Assembly (NCBI RefSeq): GCF_022179185.1
Contig: NZ_BPQJ01000023.1
Location: 46,210-110,209 of the forward strand
Source of the DNA: Methylobacterium frigidaeris
GTDB taxonomy: Bacteria; Pseudomonadota; Alphaproteobacteria; Rhizobiales; Beijerinckiaceae
DNA: 64,000 bases
Direction: 5' to 3'
Part shown: one piece after another, positions 8,904 through 16,295 of the stretch
How the letters are laid out: every line of letters starts with the position of its first letter
How positions within the stretch are numbered: position 1 is the stretch's first letter
Program-made: the position numbers and the translations under genes
Notes under the pieces: generated by a model
The model's input: the letters and a program-made list of their open reading frames with translations, nothing else
Databases searched by the model: none
What the model was told of the DNA's origin: nothing

Positions 8904-10055
8904 ATGAACCTGAAGCGATTAACGGCGCGGAACGTCCACATTCCTCGCGGGGCGGTGCCGGTCGTCGTGCCGGTGCGCAACGAGATCGGCCTCCTTCCGC
9001 ATTTCCTGCGCCATTACCGGCAGCTCGGCGCCGCCGCCTTCCTGTTCATCGACAACGGCTCGACCGACGGGAGCGTCGAGTACCTGAGCGAGCAGGAGGA
9101 TTGCCACTTGTTCCAGTGCCTCGATTCGTACCGCGACGCCCGGTACGGCATGGCCTGGGTGACCCGCATCCTCCAGGAGCATTGCGAGGATAGGTGGTGC
9201 GTGGTCGTCGATTGCGACGAGCACCTCGTCTACCGGAACTGTGAGACGATCGATCTCGGCCGTTTCTGCGCCGAGATGCAGGCCAGGGGAGCCGACGTCG
9301 TCGCGGGTGCGATGATCGACATGTACCCGGGGGGCGACTACCTCTCGGTTGGCCTGTCCGCCGGGGACACCATCACCGAGGTCATGGCCCATTTCGACGC
9401 CGACTACGTGTTTCGCCCATGGCCGCGGCGGCCCTGGGACGTGCCTTCGACGAGATTCAAGCTCCAGGTCATCGGGGGCCCTCGCCTGCGCCTGCTGTCG
9501 AACCTCGACAGGGAACGCCGCCGCGGCGCCCTCCACTCCACCCTGTGCAATCAGGTCGACCGTTTCATCGACCGGATCCCGCTCGCCTGGGTCAGGGCCG
9601 TCGCGACGTATTGGCCCCGCGAGTTGCCGGCGCAGCAGAAGCACCCCATCAGCTATGTCCGCAAGGGCTTCGTCTTCCATGACGGGCATTGCAACTCGAA
9701 TGGCGCCCTCGCCGACGAGTCGGTCGCGCTGCTGCATTTCAAGCTGTGCGAGGAGATCCACAAGCGCCTCAACCAGCCGACGCTGCTGGAGAACCACTAC
9801 CGGCGCGGCTTGTCCTACGAGCAGCTGCGGCAATCCGTCCTGAAGTGGGGCGACCGGCCGCTGACCTATGCGGGAAGTCGGCGCTTCAGAACCTCGCGCG
9901 ATCTCGCCGATCTCGGCCTGATCGGAGCGGCCGTCCCGCGGCTGTGGACGACGCCCGGTGTGGGCGAGGTGGTCACCCCACTCGCCGCGTCCCCGGAGCC
10001 CCAGGCCGACATCGCCTTCGCCTCCGCAGCCCAACTCGCCACGGGCCGGGACTGA
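8904..10055 (+). CDS. Glycosyltransferase, GT2-like (Glyco_tranf_2_4 type)
   Basis: This is a 383-residue protein. The N-terminus has PVRNEIGLLPHFLRHYRQLG and FIDNGSTDGSVEYL, then CVVVDCDEHLVY, the DxD-type motif. This is the pattern of the Glyco_tranf_2_4 group often found in EPS and LPS loci of Rhizobiales. The ATG at 8904 gives MNLKRLTARNVHIPRGAVPV and is preferred over upstream in-frame starts because the domain begins directly after it. The stop overlaps the start of the flippase gene (TGATG at 10053), so the two are translationally coupled. Confidence 0.8.
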   Translation: MNLKRLTARNVHIPRGAVPVVVPVRNEIGLLPHFLRHYRQLGAAAFLFIDNGSTDGSVEYLSEQEDCHLFQCLDSYRDARYGMAWVTRILQEHCEDRWCVVVDCDEHLVYRNCETIDLGRFCAEMQARGADVVAGAMIDMYPGGDYLSVGLSAGDTITEVMAHFDADYVFRPWPRRPWDVPSTRFKLQVIGGPRLRLLSNLDRERRRGALHSTLCNQVDRFIDRIPLAWVRAVATYWPRELPAQQKHPISYVRKGFVFHDGHCNSNGALADESVALLHFKLCEEIHKRLNQPTLLENHYRRGLSYEQLRQSVLKWGDRPLTYAGSRRFRTSRDLADLGLIGAAVPRLWTTPGVGEVVTPLAASPEPQADIAFASAAQLATGRD

Positions 10056-11503
10056 TGCTCGCGTCGATCAATGCCAGCCGGGCCTCGGCCTGGTCCTTCG
10101 CCGCGCGTCTCGTCGCCCAGCTGTCGAGCCTGCTGCTGCTGCTCGTCGCGGCACGGAGCTTGACCCCCGTGGACCTCGGCATCTTCGCCCTCGCCTCGGC
10201 GACGGCGATGCTGATCTCGCGCCTCGCCGAGGCCGGCTGGACCCAGTACGTCATGGCCTGGGAAGATCTCGGGCGGCCGCCCGCGACGGTGTTCTGGACC
10301 GGTCTCGGGGTGGCGCTCCTGGGCGGCCTTGCCGGCGTGGCGGGCGGCATGTCCTTCGTGTGGTTGGGCGGAAACGGGCCCTACGGCGAGCTGCTCGCAG
10401 GGCTCTCGCTGCTGATTCCGCTCGGAGCGGTGACGGCGCTCCAGTACGGCATCCTGGTTCGCGAGGGCCGCATCGGAACGATCGCGGCCATCACCATAGC
10501 CAGCGACGCTCTCGCTCTCGTGGCCGGCATCGGGTCGCTGCTCGCCGGCGGCGGTGTGACGGCCTTGTTGATGAGCCGGGCGGTGATGAACGTGGTCGCC
10601 CTGCTGGGATCCCTCGCCGCGGCTGCCTGGCTTCCGCGCTTCTCGTTCAACGGGCGAACCAGTGCCGGGGCGCTTCGCTTCGTGGCACGCCTGACGGCGA
10701 CGCAGGTCATCGAGTTCGTGAGGAGCTATGGGGCGGAGTTCGTCCTCGCCCTGTTCCTGGGCACCGCCGAGGTCGCGATCTACCGGCTCTCCTCGCGCGT
10801 CGTGGGTGCGATCGGCGAACTGTTCTCGGAACCGCTCAGGATGCTCTCGTGGGCTTCCCTGTCCCGCTCGCGCGCCGGCGCAGAGACCGCCGGATGGCGC
10901 CCGCGCCTGGAAGGCGAGCGGATCGTGTTCGGAACGGCCCTGCTTGCCTTGCCAGCCTTCATCGGCCTGGCCCTCGTCTCCGGGAGCCTGGTTCAGGTGC
11001 TGCTCGGCGACGGCTGGACCGCGGCAGCCCCGGTGATCGCGATCCTGGCGATCGGGCGCCTGCTGTCGCTGCCGGCTGTGCTCGTCGAGCCGATGCTGGT
11101 CCTGGTCGGACAAGTCCGGTTGCTGCCGGTCATCACGACTCTGGCCTCGACGATCGGCCTGATCCTCCTGCTGGTGCTCGCCCCCTACGGTCCGGTCGGC
11201 GCGGCGAGCGCCCAGCTGCTCTCGGCCGTGGCGACACTCCCGATCGTGATCTGGGCGCAGACCCACTACGCCGAAGTGAGCTGGCAGCGCATCGCGCAGG
11301 ACCTGAAAGCTGCCGCGCTCGCGGTGACGGCTCTCGCCATCGGCGTCGTCGCCGTGTCGTGGAAGGCCGACCAATGGCACCTGTCGTCATGGCTGTCCCT
11401 GACGGCCTGCATCGTCGTCGGAGGCGCGATCTACGGCTCGCTGATCGCGATGTCCTACCGCACGTTCTGCCGCATGCTCATGGGGGCGCTGCTGAGACCG
11501 TGA
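10055..11503 (+). CDS. Wzx-like polysaccharide flippase (MOP/PST family)
   Basis: This 482-residue polytopic membrane protein has about 12-14 hydrophobic segments and opens with NASRASAWSFAARLVAQLSS, the usual start of PST-type lipid-linked oligosaccharide flippases. It would move undecaprenyl-linked repeat units across the inner membrane before polymerisation by the Wzy-like protein at 5801. The start codon ATG at 10055 shares its A with the stop TGA of the upstream glycosyltransferase. The open frame reaches further upstream inside that gene, but the overlap start agrees with the family. After the stop comes a 1.7 kb zone of mobile-element debris. Confidence 0.85.
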   Translation: MLASINASRASAWSFAARLVAQLSSLLLLLVAARSLTPVDLGIFALASATAMLISRLAEAGWTQYVMAWEDLGRPPATVFWTGLGVALLGGLAGVAGGMSFVWLGGNGPYGELLAGLSLLIPLGAVTALQYGILVREGRIGTIAAITIASDALALVAGIGSLLAGGGVTALLMSRAVMNVVALLGSLAAAAWLPRFSFNGRTSAGALRFVARLTATQVIEFVRSYGAEFVLALFLGTAEVAIYRLSSRVVGAIGELFSEPLRMLSWASLSRSRAGAETAGWRPRLEGERIVFGTALLALPAFIGLALVSGSLVQVLLGDGWTAAAPVIAILAIGRLLSLPAVLVEPMLVLVGQVRLLPVITTLASTIGLILLLVLAPYGPVGAASAQLLSAVATLPIVIWAQTHYAEVSWQRIAQDLKAAALAVTALAIGVVAVSWKADQWHLSSWLSLTACIVVGGAIYGSLIAMSYRTFCRMLMGALLRP

Positions 11504-11530
11504 CACGGATCTAAATAGACACTGGCTCTG

Positions 11531-11646
11531 ATACCGTCGCGCCTTCATCGACGTGTTCGATGCGAAGGCGTTCGGCGCACCAGCGCCGGCGCCCATTCGG
11601 GCTTGCCTGGCGCCGTCGAACGAACCCGTCGGAGGCGCTACGGTAT
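11531..11646. repeat. Palindromic MITE-like element, copy 1
   Basis: A 116-base element with imperfect terminal inverted repeats: it begins ATACCGTCGCGCCTTC and its end, read on the other strand, is ATACCGTAGCGCCTCC. The interior contains GCGCCGGCGCCC and TTCGGGCTTGCCTGG, shared with copy 3 at 12108 and, in diverged form, copy 2 at 11783. It has no coding potential. Confidence 0.7.
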
Positions 11647-11782
11647 GGAGGCAGTACGCGGATGATCGCTTCGGACACCGCATCAGCGAGCCCGCGCGGC
11701 GCCTGAGCGAAGCCAGCTTCCGCATCGTGAAGCGGTCAATCGAAAGCCGTATGAAATAGTCGAAGCCAGCCCACACAGCTGC

Positions 11783-11878
11783 CATGCCGGCCGTCACGCC
11801 TGAAAACCCCCTGGCGCCGACGCCCGTTCCGGTTTGCCTTGCCCGTCCGAAGGAGCCCGTTCGAAGGCGCTGCGGTAT
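11783..11878. repeat. Palindromic MITE-like element, copy 2 (diverged)
   Basis: About 96 bases. The right end TTCGAAGGCGCTGCGGTAT matches the other copies. The left end (CATGCCGGCCGTCACGCC) and the middle (CCGTTCCGGTTTGCCTTGCCCG) are recognisable but diverged and shorter. It lies at the 3' side of the IS5-type transposase remnant. Confidence 0.6.
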
Positions 11879-12107
11879 AGCGGACGGCTTCTGTGGCGGA
11901 TGAGCGTCCGTCCTCGCGGGCCAAGCGGCGAAAGCGGGCCCTCCCGGCAGAGGCTCGCTCGTCCCCTCATCGGCGTGGCAGCAGGACGAAGCCACGCTCG
12001 GCCTCGTGAAGCGTTACCACTTTCGAGGCGATGCCGTGGTCAGCCGCCACCTTCGCCGCGCGCTCGCCCGCGCAGCACTCGTCGACATAGGAACGGTTCG
12101 TGCTGTT
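11879..12107 (-). pseudogene. IS5-family transposase, C-terminal remnant
   Basis: Read on the minus strand, the segment gives RSYVDECCAGERAAKVAADH, then GIASKVVTLHEAERGFVLLPRR. After an in-frame stop it continues as GRARFRRLAREDGRSSAT. This matches the end of IS5-type transposases (VDQGYTGERAA, then VVKLPEAKRGFVLLPRRWVVERSFAW, then ARFRRLARDYERLPET). The middle of the protein is missing, and a palindromic element (12108-12225) separates this piece from the N-terminal piece. Confidence 0.75.
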
Positions 12108-12225
12108 ATACCCTCGCGCCTTCGCGTCGACGTGTCGATGCGAAGGCGACCGGCGCATCAGCGCCGGCGCCCGTTCGGGCTTGCCTGGCACCTTCTAACG
12201 CGTCCGTTCGAAGGTGCGGCGGTAT
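12108..12225. repeat. Palindromic MITE-like element, copy 3, lying between the two IS5 transposase pieces
   Basis: A 118-base element starting ATACCCTCGCGCCTTCG and ending, on the other strand, ATACCGCCGCACCTTCG. The interior GCGCCGGCGCCCGTTCGGGC and the GATGCGAAGGCG segment match copy 1. It lies exactly between the N- and C-terminal pieces of the transposase remnant, which makes it a later insertion. Confidence 0.7.
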
Positions 12226-12462
12226 TACCGGTGCCTCCTGCCCGGCCTCCGCCAGCTCGGACACGGTGGAGCAGCCATCGGCATCGGCGGGCATCGCGCG
12301 GCACGCCACGCCGGAACGAACCAGATGGCGCAGCCCGTCGAACACCTCGCGCAGGCGATGCCTGCGCTGCAGCATCGGGCAGAGCGCGACCAGTGCCCAT
12401 TCTTCATCGCCGACATCGGATGGGGAGGCGTGGCGGGACCGCATCACTCCAAACTGCCCCAC
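12226..12462 (-). pseudogene. IS5-family transposase, N-terminal remnant
   Basis: The minus-strand frame gives SPSDVGDEEWALVALCPML, then RRHRLREVFDGLRHLVRSGV and a degraded continuation ending AEAGQEAP. The pattern is that of the start of IS5-type transposases (YPSDVSDEEWALV, then LREVFNGLRYIVRSGAPWRMMP). The frame then enters palindromic element copy 3. There is no catalytic DDE core, so it is inactive. Confidence 0.8.
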
Positions 12463-13180
12463 CTCGAGGTCCGATACAGCCTCAAGACGTAACTATCATA
12501 TGTTATTCTTTCGATCGCGCCCTACGACTCAACGAACAACCGGATGCTGATCTAAAAAAATTTGATATGAGCGATTCTTGCTGAGTTGCTGTCGTGAGAC
12601 AGCGGCAGTGATCTCGGCATAATCTCGTATATCGACCCAATATACATGAATCATTAAAATAATGACACGATTTTTTACATAAATGAGTGCAGGCTTGTGA
12701 TAAAAACCCGCACTGGAAGCCATTTATGATCGCTAAGATATGGGGCAAATTCCCATATATCGATTTGCTGGGGATTTCAGTAAATCAATCATATGAAATA
12801 TATCGATTACTTGCTGATTTATATTCACTGACTGCCCTAGCGTGTTAGCGCTATTGTTGAACGAGCCAACTGAGATAAGGCGCGATCATCCCGGCATATT
12901 CATGAATAGTCGGACTTTTTCGGTGCAATCTTATTGCATAACTTGCTTTGGGGTCCGAAAAAATCAGCTGTCTGCATGCATATGACAGGACAATATGCTG
13001 GTGACCACTCGATCGTTTCATGCTTTTATAACCCTCAAGGAGCAGCGCATTGACTCAGGTCGCACATACTCCTTTTGGATGAAGCGATCTGAATCAACGC
13101 GGTAATGAGCATCCGGCATTTGGGAGGGTGACGACCGAGGGCAACCGATCCGTCGTCGTTTCTAGATTTCGGAGCTGACC
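12463..13180. promoter_or_regulatory. Long AT-rich upstream region of the two-component genes
   Basis: About 700 bases, distinctly AT-rich up to about 13050, with no credible open frame. It separates the transposase debris from the histidine kinase gene and presumably holds its promoter. Its length leaves room for regulatory sites or a small RNA, but I can point to no specific motif. Confidence 0.4.
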
Positions 13181-14065
13181 ATGTCGTATTCAGAACATTG
13201 TGAGCCAGTCGCCGGAGCACTCGTCAGTTCACAATCGCACGGCCATCAGCTGATCTCTCGGATGCGTGGCGTTAGGAAGATCACCTCGGACTTCGTCATC
13301 CGGTTGCAGGATGCGAGCCCCATCCAGTACGTGCGGTCCTTGGGCCACCGGAGGCAGCATCGCTCCTCGGCCTCGTCGCACGTGCGATGGAACCCCACTG
13401 TCCGCGACCGCGATGCGGCCTGGACTCTCCTGGAGCAGGCTCGTCAGGAGGAGCGGCTGCGCCTGGCCCGTGACCTCCACGACCAGACCGGGCAGCAGAT
13501 CGCTTGCATCAAGCTCGGCCTACACATCCTGAAGCAAGATCTGGCGCCGGCGGAAGCCAGCAAGATCGGCGCGCTGACCGAACTCGTCGACGAGCTGGCG
13601 CACGATATTGGCCGCGCCATCGCGGATCTGCGGCCGCCTGGCCTCGATTGCTTCGGTCTGGTCCCGACGCTTCAGATGCTCTTCGAGGACTGGGCCAGGC
13701 AGAGCGGCGTCACGGTCGAGTTCAAGGTCGACGTGCCATGCCTGCCTTCGCTCCAGCCTGATCTCGAAGTGACCCTCTATCGTGTGGCGCAGGAAGCCCT
13801 GACCAACATCATGAGGCATGCGGGAGATGCAACTTATGTTAGGTGTTATATCCATCATACAAAATCAGAGTTGTATATGTCAATCCGGGATGACGGTGCG
13901 GGGTTCGACCGCACCACACGTCCCTCTCCCGCGAGACGGAGGGGCTGGGGGATTGAGGGCATGCGGGAACGGGTCGCGCGCGTCGGTGGCAAGCTGCTGA
14001 TCGACTCGGCGCCGGCCGCCGGCACATGGGTTCAGGTCATAGTCCCAGTGCGGAGTGCAGCATGA
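13181..14065 (+). CDS. Soluble NarX/DegS-type histidine kinase without a recognisable sensor domain
   Basis: This is a 294-residue protein. Residues 90-160 form a HisKA_3 dimerisation domain with RLARDLHDQTGQQ (phospho-acceptor His100). Residues from about 185 form a HATPase_c domain: AQEALTNIMRHAGD (N box), SIRDDGAGF (G1) and RRGWGIEGMRERVARVGG (G2). The first 90 residues contain no membrane span, PAS or GAF pattern, so the signal must be cytoplasmic or come from a partner. The stop overlaps the start of the response regulator gene (ATGA at 14062), a clear cognate pair. Its position inside the EPS locus suggests control of polysaccharide genes, but no binding sites were identified. Confidence 0.88.
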   Translation: MSYSEHCEPVAGALVSSQSHGHQLISRMRGVRKITSDFVIRLQDASPIQYVRSLGHRRQHRSSASSHVRWNPTVRDRDAAWTLLEQARQEERLRLARDLHDQTGQQIACIKLGLHILKQDLAPAEASKIGALTELVDELAHDIGRAIADLRPPGLDCFGLVPTLQMLFEDWARQSGVTVEFKVDVPCLPSLQPDLEVTLYRVAQEALTNIMRHAGDATYVRCYIHHTKSELYMSIRDDGAGFDRTTRPSPARRRGWGIEGMRERVARVGGKLLIDSAPAAGTWVQVIVPVRSAA

Positions 14066-14745
14066 TGAATTCGGACTCGCGAACCAAGTCCCGGATCCTG
14101 ATCGCCGACGACCATCCTATGTTCCTCGCCGGCATCCGCATGCTTCTGACGAGCGCGGCGGACATCGAGATCGTCGGTGAGGCCAATACCGGCAGCCGCG
14201 CCCTGCGCCTGATTTCGGAGACGCGGCCCGACATCGCGGTCCTCGACATCTCGATGCCGGAGATGCACGGGATCGCGGTGACGAAGCGGCTCATGGCCGA
14301 GGCGGTGTCGACACATGTCGTGCTGCTGAGCGCGCACGACGATCCCACCTACGTTCGCCAAGCCCTCGGCGCCGGCGCGCGGGGCTACGTCCTCAAGAAC
14401 TCGGCTGGCGACAACCTGATACAGGCGATCAGAGCCGTGAGCAGCAGCGGACTCTATCTCGATCCCGCCATCGCGGAACGGTGCCTGCCGGCGAGCGATC
14501 TCGCCGGTTCGCGCATGAATGGCACCGGCGAACGCGGTGCCCTCCCGCTCACCGACCGGGAACGAGACGTCATCCGCCTCATCGCCCTCGGCTTCACCAA
14601 CAAGGAAGTCGCAGCCAAGCTCGGCGTGACGACGAAGTCGGTCGAAACTTACAAGACCCGGGCGAGCGAAAAGCTCGACCTCCGTTCGCGGTCCAAGATC
14701 GTCCAGTATGCGATCCTGCAAGGATGGTATCACAACGCACTGTAG
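14062..14745 (+). CDS. NarL/FixJ-type response regulator
   Basis: This 227-residue transcription factor pairs with the kinase at 13181. The receiver domain spans about residues 8-125, with DDHP near the N-terminus, the phospho-acceptor Asp62 in VLDISMPEMHG and the conserved Lys in GYVLKNS. A LuxR-type helix-turn-helix follows (LTDRERDVIRLIALGFTNKE, then TTKSVETYKTRASEKL). The start is one of two adjacent ATG codons at 14062/14065, with the first overlapping the kinase stop. It may activate EPS genes directly. Downstream, the next gene is convergent. Confidence 0.9.
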   Translation: MMNSDSRTKSRILIADDHPMFLAGIRMLLTSAADIEIVGEANTGSRALRLISETRPDIAVLDISMPEMHGIAVTKRLMAEAVSTHVVLLSAHDDPTYVRQALGAGARGYVLKNSAGDNLIQAIRAVSSSGLYLDPAIAERCLPASDLAGSRMNGTGERGALPLTDRERDVIRLIALGFTNKEVAAKLGVTTKSVETYKTRASEKLDLRSRSKIVQYAILQGWYHNAL

Positions 14746-14784
14746 GCGGCCGGCGAGGCCCGGCTGCGCGATCCGTACGCGACT

Positions 14785-15123
14785 TCAGCGCCCGGGATGG
14801 TTGGTGCGGCGGGCGACGATCGGCGGGTCCGACCGGGGCTTCTCGGTCTGCGCCTGGACCGCGGGATCGGGAGTTGACGCTCGGAAGCGTTCTCGTATGG
14901 CCCGCAGAATGACGCCGATGCCGTAGCCCACCTGAACTGCAACGATCGCCACGACGACGTTGGCGGCAGTCGAGGACGGGCCGACGATGCCGACGAGGCT
15001 CAGCCCCGCGCCGAAGACGAGCGCCACGATCACAGCACAGAGCACCGCCAGCAGGGCCGGCAGCCGCGCGAATGTCCCGAGCAAGGTGCCCGCGGCCAAG
15101 AGGCAGATTGCGTAGGGCACCAT
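14785..15123 (-). CDS. Small membrane protein of unknown function
   Basis: A 112-residue protein with two or three hydrophobic helices (residues 3-25, 27-50 and 55-75), followed by a charged tail (RAIRERFRASTPDP and on). A GGAG ribosome site lies 7 bases before the ATG at 15123, and codon use resembles its neighbours, so I believe it is real. Small EPS-repressor-type membrane proteins such as rhizobial ExoX are often encoded near sugar-phosphate transferase genes. The similarity here is only in size and topology, so that is a guess. Confidence 0.6.
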   Translation of the reverse strand: MVPYAICLLAAGTLLGTFARLPALLAVLCAVIVALVFGAGLSLVGIVGPSSTAANVVVAIVAVQVGYGIGVILRAIRERFRASTPDPAVQAQTEKPRSDPPIVARRTNHPGR

Positions 15124-15518
15124 CTCGAACTCCAGATCCGTGGCCTGCCTGGACTGATGCGATCCTCAGATGCTCGCTTCCAACGACGGCATCGGCCCAA
15201 AGATCCGTTCCGGAACCGAACGATTCCGGAACGCGCCGGATCAGCGCAGCGATCCCCGAGTCACGAGCGCTCGTGTGCGGAAAAACCTGACAATTCCATC
15301 AATATTCTTACGCCGTGATTGGCATCCCCGACTCCTCAATCAGCTTAGAGTTAGATAATTAAGAAATCATTAAGGCAAGCTTTGGCCCCCTGAGGAATAG
15401 CTGCTGCCCAGTCGTTCGAACCCCTCGTCCGTGGCAGCTCAGTCCGGCTGTGGCGGCGTCCCTCCTTGGCTTGCCTGATTGCCCTGTTGCTTGGTGCTCG
15501 ATCCCGATGGGAGGTGTC
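15124..15518. promoter_or_regulatory. Intergenic region with paired near-palindromes
   Basis: Two copies of a self-complementary site, GTTCCGGAAC (15207-15216) and ATTCCGGAAC (15223-15232), are centred 16 bases apart, a spacing that could suit a dimeric or tandem DNA-binding protein. An AT-rich stretch (15285-15370) follows, which may contain the promoter of the downstream sugar-phosphate transferase. The small membrane protein gene reads away from the region on the other side. Confidence 0.4.
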
Positions 15519-16208
15519 ATGCTTATCGAACGTTCCGCAGAAGCGACGGCGATACCGCTGAACGACGTTGCCCGCGACCACGCCCTCAGGGCCCCGGCAC
15601 TCAGCCGCGCGAAGCGGACGCTGGACATCGTCGCCGCTGGCGGCGCGCTTGCCATGTTCGGCATACTCCTCGGGATCATCGCTCTCGCCATCCTGATCAT
15701 GGAGGGCCGGCCGATTCTCATCCGCCATCGCCGCATCGGCCGGAATGGCGTCAGCTTCCCGTGCTTCAAGTTCCGCACCATGGTGCGGGATGCCGATGCG
15801 GCGCTGTCCCGGTATCTCGCCAGCCATCCCGAGGCGTCGGCCGAGTGGCGGGAGACCCACAAGCTGAAGCGCGATCCCCGCGTGACGCCGCTGGGCCGCG
15901 TCCTGCGGGACACCAGCCTCGACGAACTGCCGCAGCTCTTCAACATACTGCGTGGCGAGATGAGCCTCGTCGGTCCCCGTCCGATCGTCGCCGACGAGAT
16001 CAAGCGCTACGGGATCGCCTTCGCGGATTACAAGGCGGTGCGCCCGGGCCTGACCGGCCTCTGGCAATGCAGTGGCCGCAACGACGTCAGCTACGAGCAG
16101 CGCGTGCAGATGGACTCTCAGTATGTCAGATCCTGGTCGCTCTACAGCGATCTGGCAATCATCGTCAAGACAGTGCCGGCTGTGATTAAATCTCGCGGCG
16201 TATATTGA
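15519..16208 (+). CDS. Undecaprenyl-phosphate sugar-1-phosphate transferase (initiating transferase)
   Basis: This 229-residue enzyme starts EPS repeat-unit synthesis by moving a sugar-1-phosphate from its nucleotide onto undecaprenyl phosphate. One N-terminal hydrophobic hairpin (RTLDIVAAGGALAMFGILLG and on) precedes the catalytic domain with FPCFKFRTM, SLDELPQLFNILRGEMSLVG and RPGLTGLWQCSGRND, all hallmarks of the bacterial sugar transferase family (PF02397). It is the short form without the extra N-terminal spans of WbaP/WcaJ. The ATG at 15519 has GGGAGGT just upstream and is preferred over in-frame starts at 15450 and 15507. The Wzc-like gene follows within 90 bases. Confidence 0.9.
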   Translation: MLIERSAEATAIPLNDVARDHALRAPALSRAKRTLDIVAAGGALAMFGILLGIIALAILIMEGRPILIRHRRIGRNGVSFPCFKFRTMVRDADAALSRYLASHPEASAEWRETHKLKRDPRVTPLGRVLRDTSLDELPQLFNILRGEMSLVGPRPIVADEIKRYGIAFADYKAVRPGLTGLWQCSGRNDVSYEQRVQMDSQYVRSWSLYSDLAIIVKTVPAVIKSRGVY

Positions 16209-16295
16209 AATAGAAATACAATCTCTGCCAATCGATTTTCAACTGTGTCGTCATATTGTGACGACACGTCTTTCGCTGTCGTCTGACGAGGACGG

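Noticed and set aside
11387..11995. Minus-strand open frame of 202 codons in the mobile-element zone
   Set aside because: It runs through the end of the flippase gene, two palindromic repeats and transposase debris in a frame that differs from the transposase. It is not a gene.
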